Source: Nymphaea colorata (lineage: Eukaryota > Streptophyta > Magnoliopsida > Nymphaeales > Nymphaeaceae). Taken from it: 21,268 nucleotides of DNA. Both the position numbers and the translations under genes were made by a program. The notes under the pieces were generated by a model. That model made no database searches. It was not told the origin of the DNA and worked only from the letters and a program-made list of their open reading frames with translations. Shown piece after piece: positions 19,957-21,268 of the stretch (position 1 is its first letter; every line of letters starts with the position of its first letter). The stretch lies in the NCBI RefSeq assembly GCF_008831285.2, contig NW_022204612.1, positions 1-21,268 on the forward strand. Direction: 5' to 3'.

Positions 19957-21268
19957 TTACATATATTTGATCACTTGTATTTAATTGAGAGATTAAGTGA
20001 TTCATTTCACTTGTTATTACATATAATTGATCACTTGTATTTAATTGAATGTGCGTGACCATTTCTTACTTACGTATAGATGACCTAGTGGCTTTGATAC
20101 CAGAAGTTCGTTGGAATACATATATATGAATGATTTAAATGAATGAAATCACATGTTATGTGGATACAAACGCGTGTAGTTAGTCTGATGAGTTGAATTT
20201 ATTGTTACAACTATAGTGCACGATCTAAATGATTGAAATCACAAGTTCGTATCAATACAAGTGCGATTTAAGTGATTCAAATGATCACACATACTTAATT
20301 GAATGTGCTTAACTTGTTGTTACATCCATATTGCTAGATTAAGTGAATTCAAATCACAAGTTGTGTGAAAATAAATGAGATTGAGTGATTCATTTGGTGT
20401 CTTATAATTAACCTAATGTGTTTCACTCGTTATGATATCTATGATCAATGATTTAAACGATAAAAACTCACAAGTTTATATGGATGTAAAGGAGACCTAT
20501 GATTAGTTTAGTTGATCCCTTGTAGTTGTTCAATAAGTTGAACATGTTCTTACATCTCATTCATTGTATCCATACGCACACTAAATCACTCGTCTCAATA
20601 CAAGTGAGATTTAAGTGATTCATTTGATCACGCATACTTAATTGAATGTGCTTAACTTGTTGTTACGTCTATATTAAATGATTTATATATTGAAATCATA
20701 GGTTTGTAGGAAATGAATGAATTTGAGTGATTCCTTGGTGCTTGGTAACCCAATATGTTTCACTTGTTATTACATATATTTGATCACATATACTTAATTG
20801 AGAGATTAAATGATCATTTTCACTTTTATTACATATATTTGATCAGTATATTTAACTGAGTGTGCGTAGCCATTTGTTACATACGTATAGAATGACTTAG
20901 TGGCTTGAAATAAGAAGTTCGTTTGGAAATGAATGAGAGTCAGGTCATTAAGTTGGTCCCTTACAGTTATTAGTGTATTTCACTTGTTATTACATCTATA
21001 ATGAATGATTTAAATGATTGAAATCGCAAGTTCATATGGATACAAATGGATCTATGCATTACTTTGAATGCGTGTAATTAGTCCGATGAGTTGAATTTGT
21101 TGTTACATCTATAGTGAACGATCTAAAGGATTGAAATCACGTGTTCGTACCAATACAAGTGAGATTTAAATGATTCATATGATCATGCATGCTAAATTGA
21201 ATGTGTTTAACTTGTTGTTACATCTATATTAAATGATTTAGTAGATCGAATCACAAGTTTGTATGAAA
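19957..21268 (+). repeat. HOR copy C8 (3' end cut by window)
   Basis: Subunit A 19957-20769 and the first part of B from 20770, ending in the Y monomer just before the inverted block would begin. It has several short deletions (20,080-20,145, 20,500-20,530, 20,690-20,755) plus a few substitutions, for example GTCTGATGAG for GTCCGATGAG near 20,186. It is closer to C3 and C4 than C7 is. Confidence 0.9.

Larger units (their letters stand above)
1..21268. repeat. Satellite DNA array with a 3156-bp higher-order repeat, filling the whole window
   Basis: Every part of the window is built from related monomers of about 115 bp that open with TTAC[A/G]T, usually contain a GATTGAAATCACAAG-like core, and end in AACTTGTTG or CACTTGTTA. 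A unique mark at the inverted block recurs at 1421, 4173, 7329, 10476, 12789, 15941 and 18304, giving spacings of 2752, 3156, 3147, 2313, 3152 and 2363. The full unit is 3156 bp: the 3147 and 3152 spacings are explained exactly by 9 and 4 single-base losses, and the shorter ones by named internal deletions plus small losses. HOR organisation with near-identical neighbouring units is typical of centromeric or pericentromeric satellites. That location is inferred, not shown. No unique sequence or gene was found anywhere between 1 and 21268. Confidence 0.97.

Noticed and set aside
19877-20062. Minus-strand open frame of 61 codons
   Set aside because: It spans a Y monomer and half monomers of C7/C8. 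It is chance openness in repeat DNA and is not conserved in the other HORs.
20184-20245. CTGATGAG in C8 with GAAA about 45 bases later, suggestive of a hammerhead ribozyme as found in some satellites
   Set aside because: Other copies read CCGATGAG. No suitable stem II closes directly onto GAAA, and I see no paired stems I and III.
1-21268. CRISPR-like alternation of short repeats and spacers
   Set aside because: The intervening sequence is itself repeated and related to the monomer. No cas genes and no constant repeat of 24-40 bp with unique spacers.
1-21268. Interstitial telomere repeats or rDNA spacer
   Set aside because: No runs of TTTAGGG, TTAGGG or related telomere units, and no rRNA-like sequence or GC-rich spacer promoter.

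Overview
This window holds no gene that I can support. All 21,268 bases are one tandem satellite array: AT-rich, low-complexity-looking DNA in which a few related short monomers recur in a fixed order. This points to centromeric or other constitutive heterochromatin of a eukaryote. The sequence does not identify the species, and I do not assign one. There is no rRNA, tRNA, CRISPR array, transposase, reverse transcriptase or LTR. The few open frames of 61 to 78 codons, all on the minus strand, are by-products of the repeat.

The array has four levels, worked out by hand from recurring phase marks (the TTAC[A/G]T that opens each monomer). (1) The basic monomer is about 115 bp. (2) Three diverged monomer types, called Z, X and Y here, repeat in the order Z-X-Y, giving a period of about 345 bp. 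(3) Trimers are grouped into three subunits, each opened by two short 'half monomers' (about 61 + 49 bp) and a diverged Y' monomer: A (832 bp), B (1410 bp) and C (914 bp). (4) A-B-C makes a higher-order repeat (HOR) of 3156 bp. Subunit B of every HOR carries a block of about 180 bp in reverse orientation. Its left edge forms a 107-bp foldback (41-bp arms, 3 mismatches, one 5-nt bulge, 20-nt loop).

Layout by HOR copy: C1 1-3054 (first 26 bp cut off by the window), C2 3055-5829 (lacks 349 bp), C3 5830-8976, C4 8977-12130, C5 12131-14443 (lacks 831 bp), C6 14444-17516 (lacks 74 bp), C7 17517-19956 (lacks 713 bp and 28 bp, gains 26 bp, carries a conversion tract), C8 19957-21268 (cut by the window end). 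Where I compared them, C2 to the middle of C6 (about 3.5-16.08 kb) look essentially identical apart from 1-3 base deletions. From about 16.08 kb real substitutions appear and continue through C7.

Two processes seem to be overlaid. One is biological: unequal exchange between homologous sub-repeats, microhomology deletions and conversion. The other is probably technical: clusters made only of tiny deletions, often in homopolymers (1-2.3 kb, 3.2-3.5 kb, 8.87-8.94 kb, 12.05-12.41 kb, parts of 20-21 kb), as expected from unpolished long-read consensus. Two of the three large deletions lie inside such clusters and may be assembly joins. The 713-bp deletion does not.
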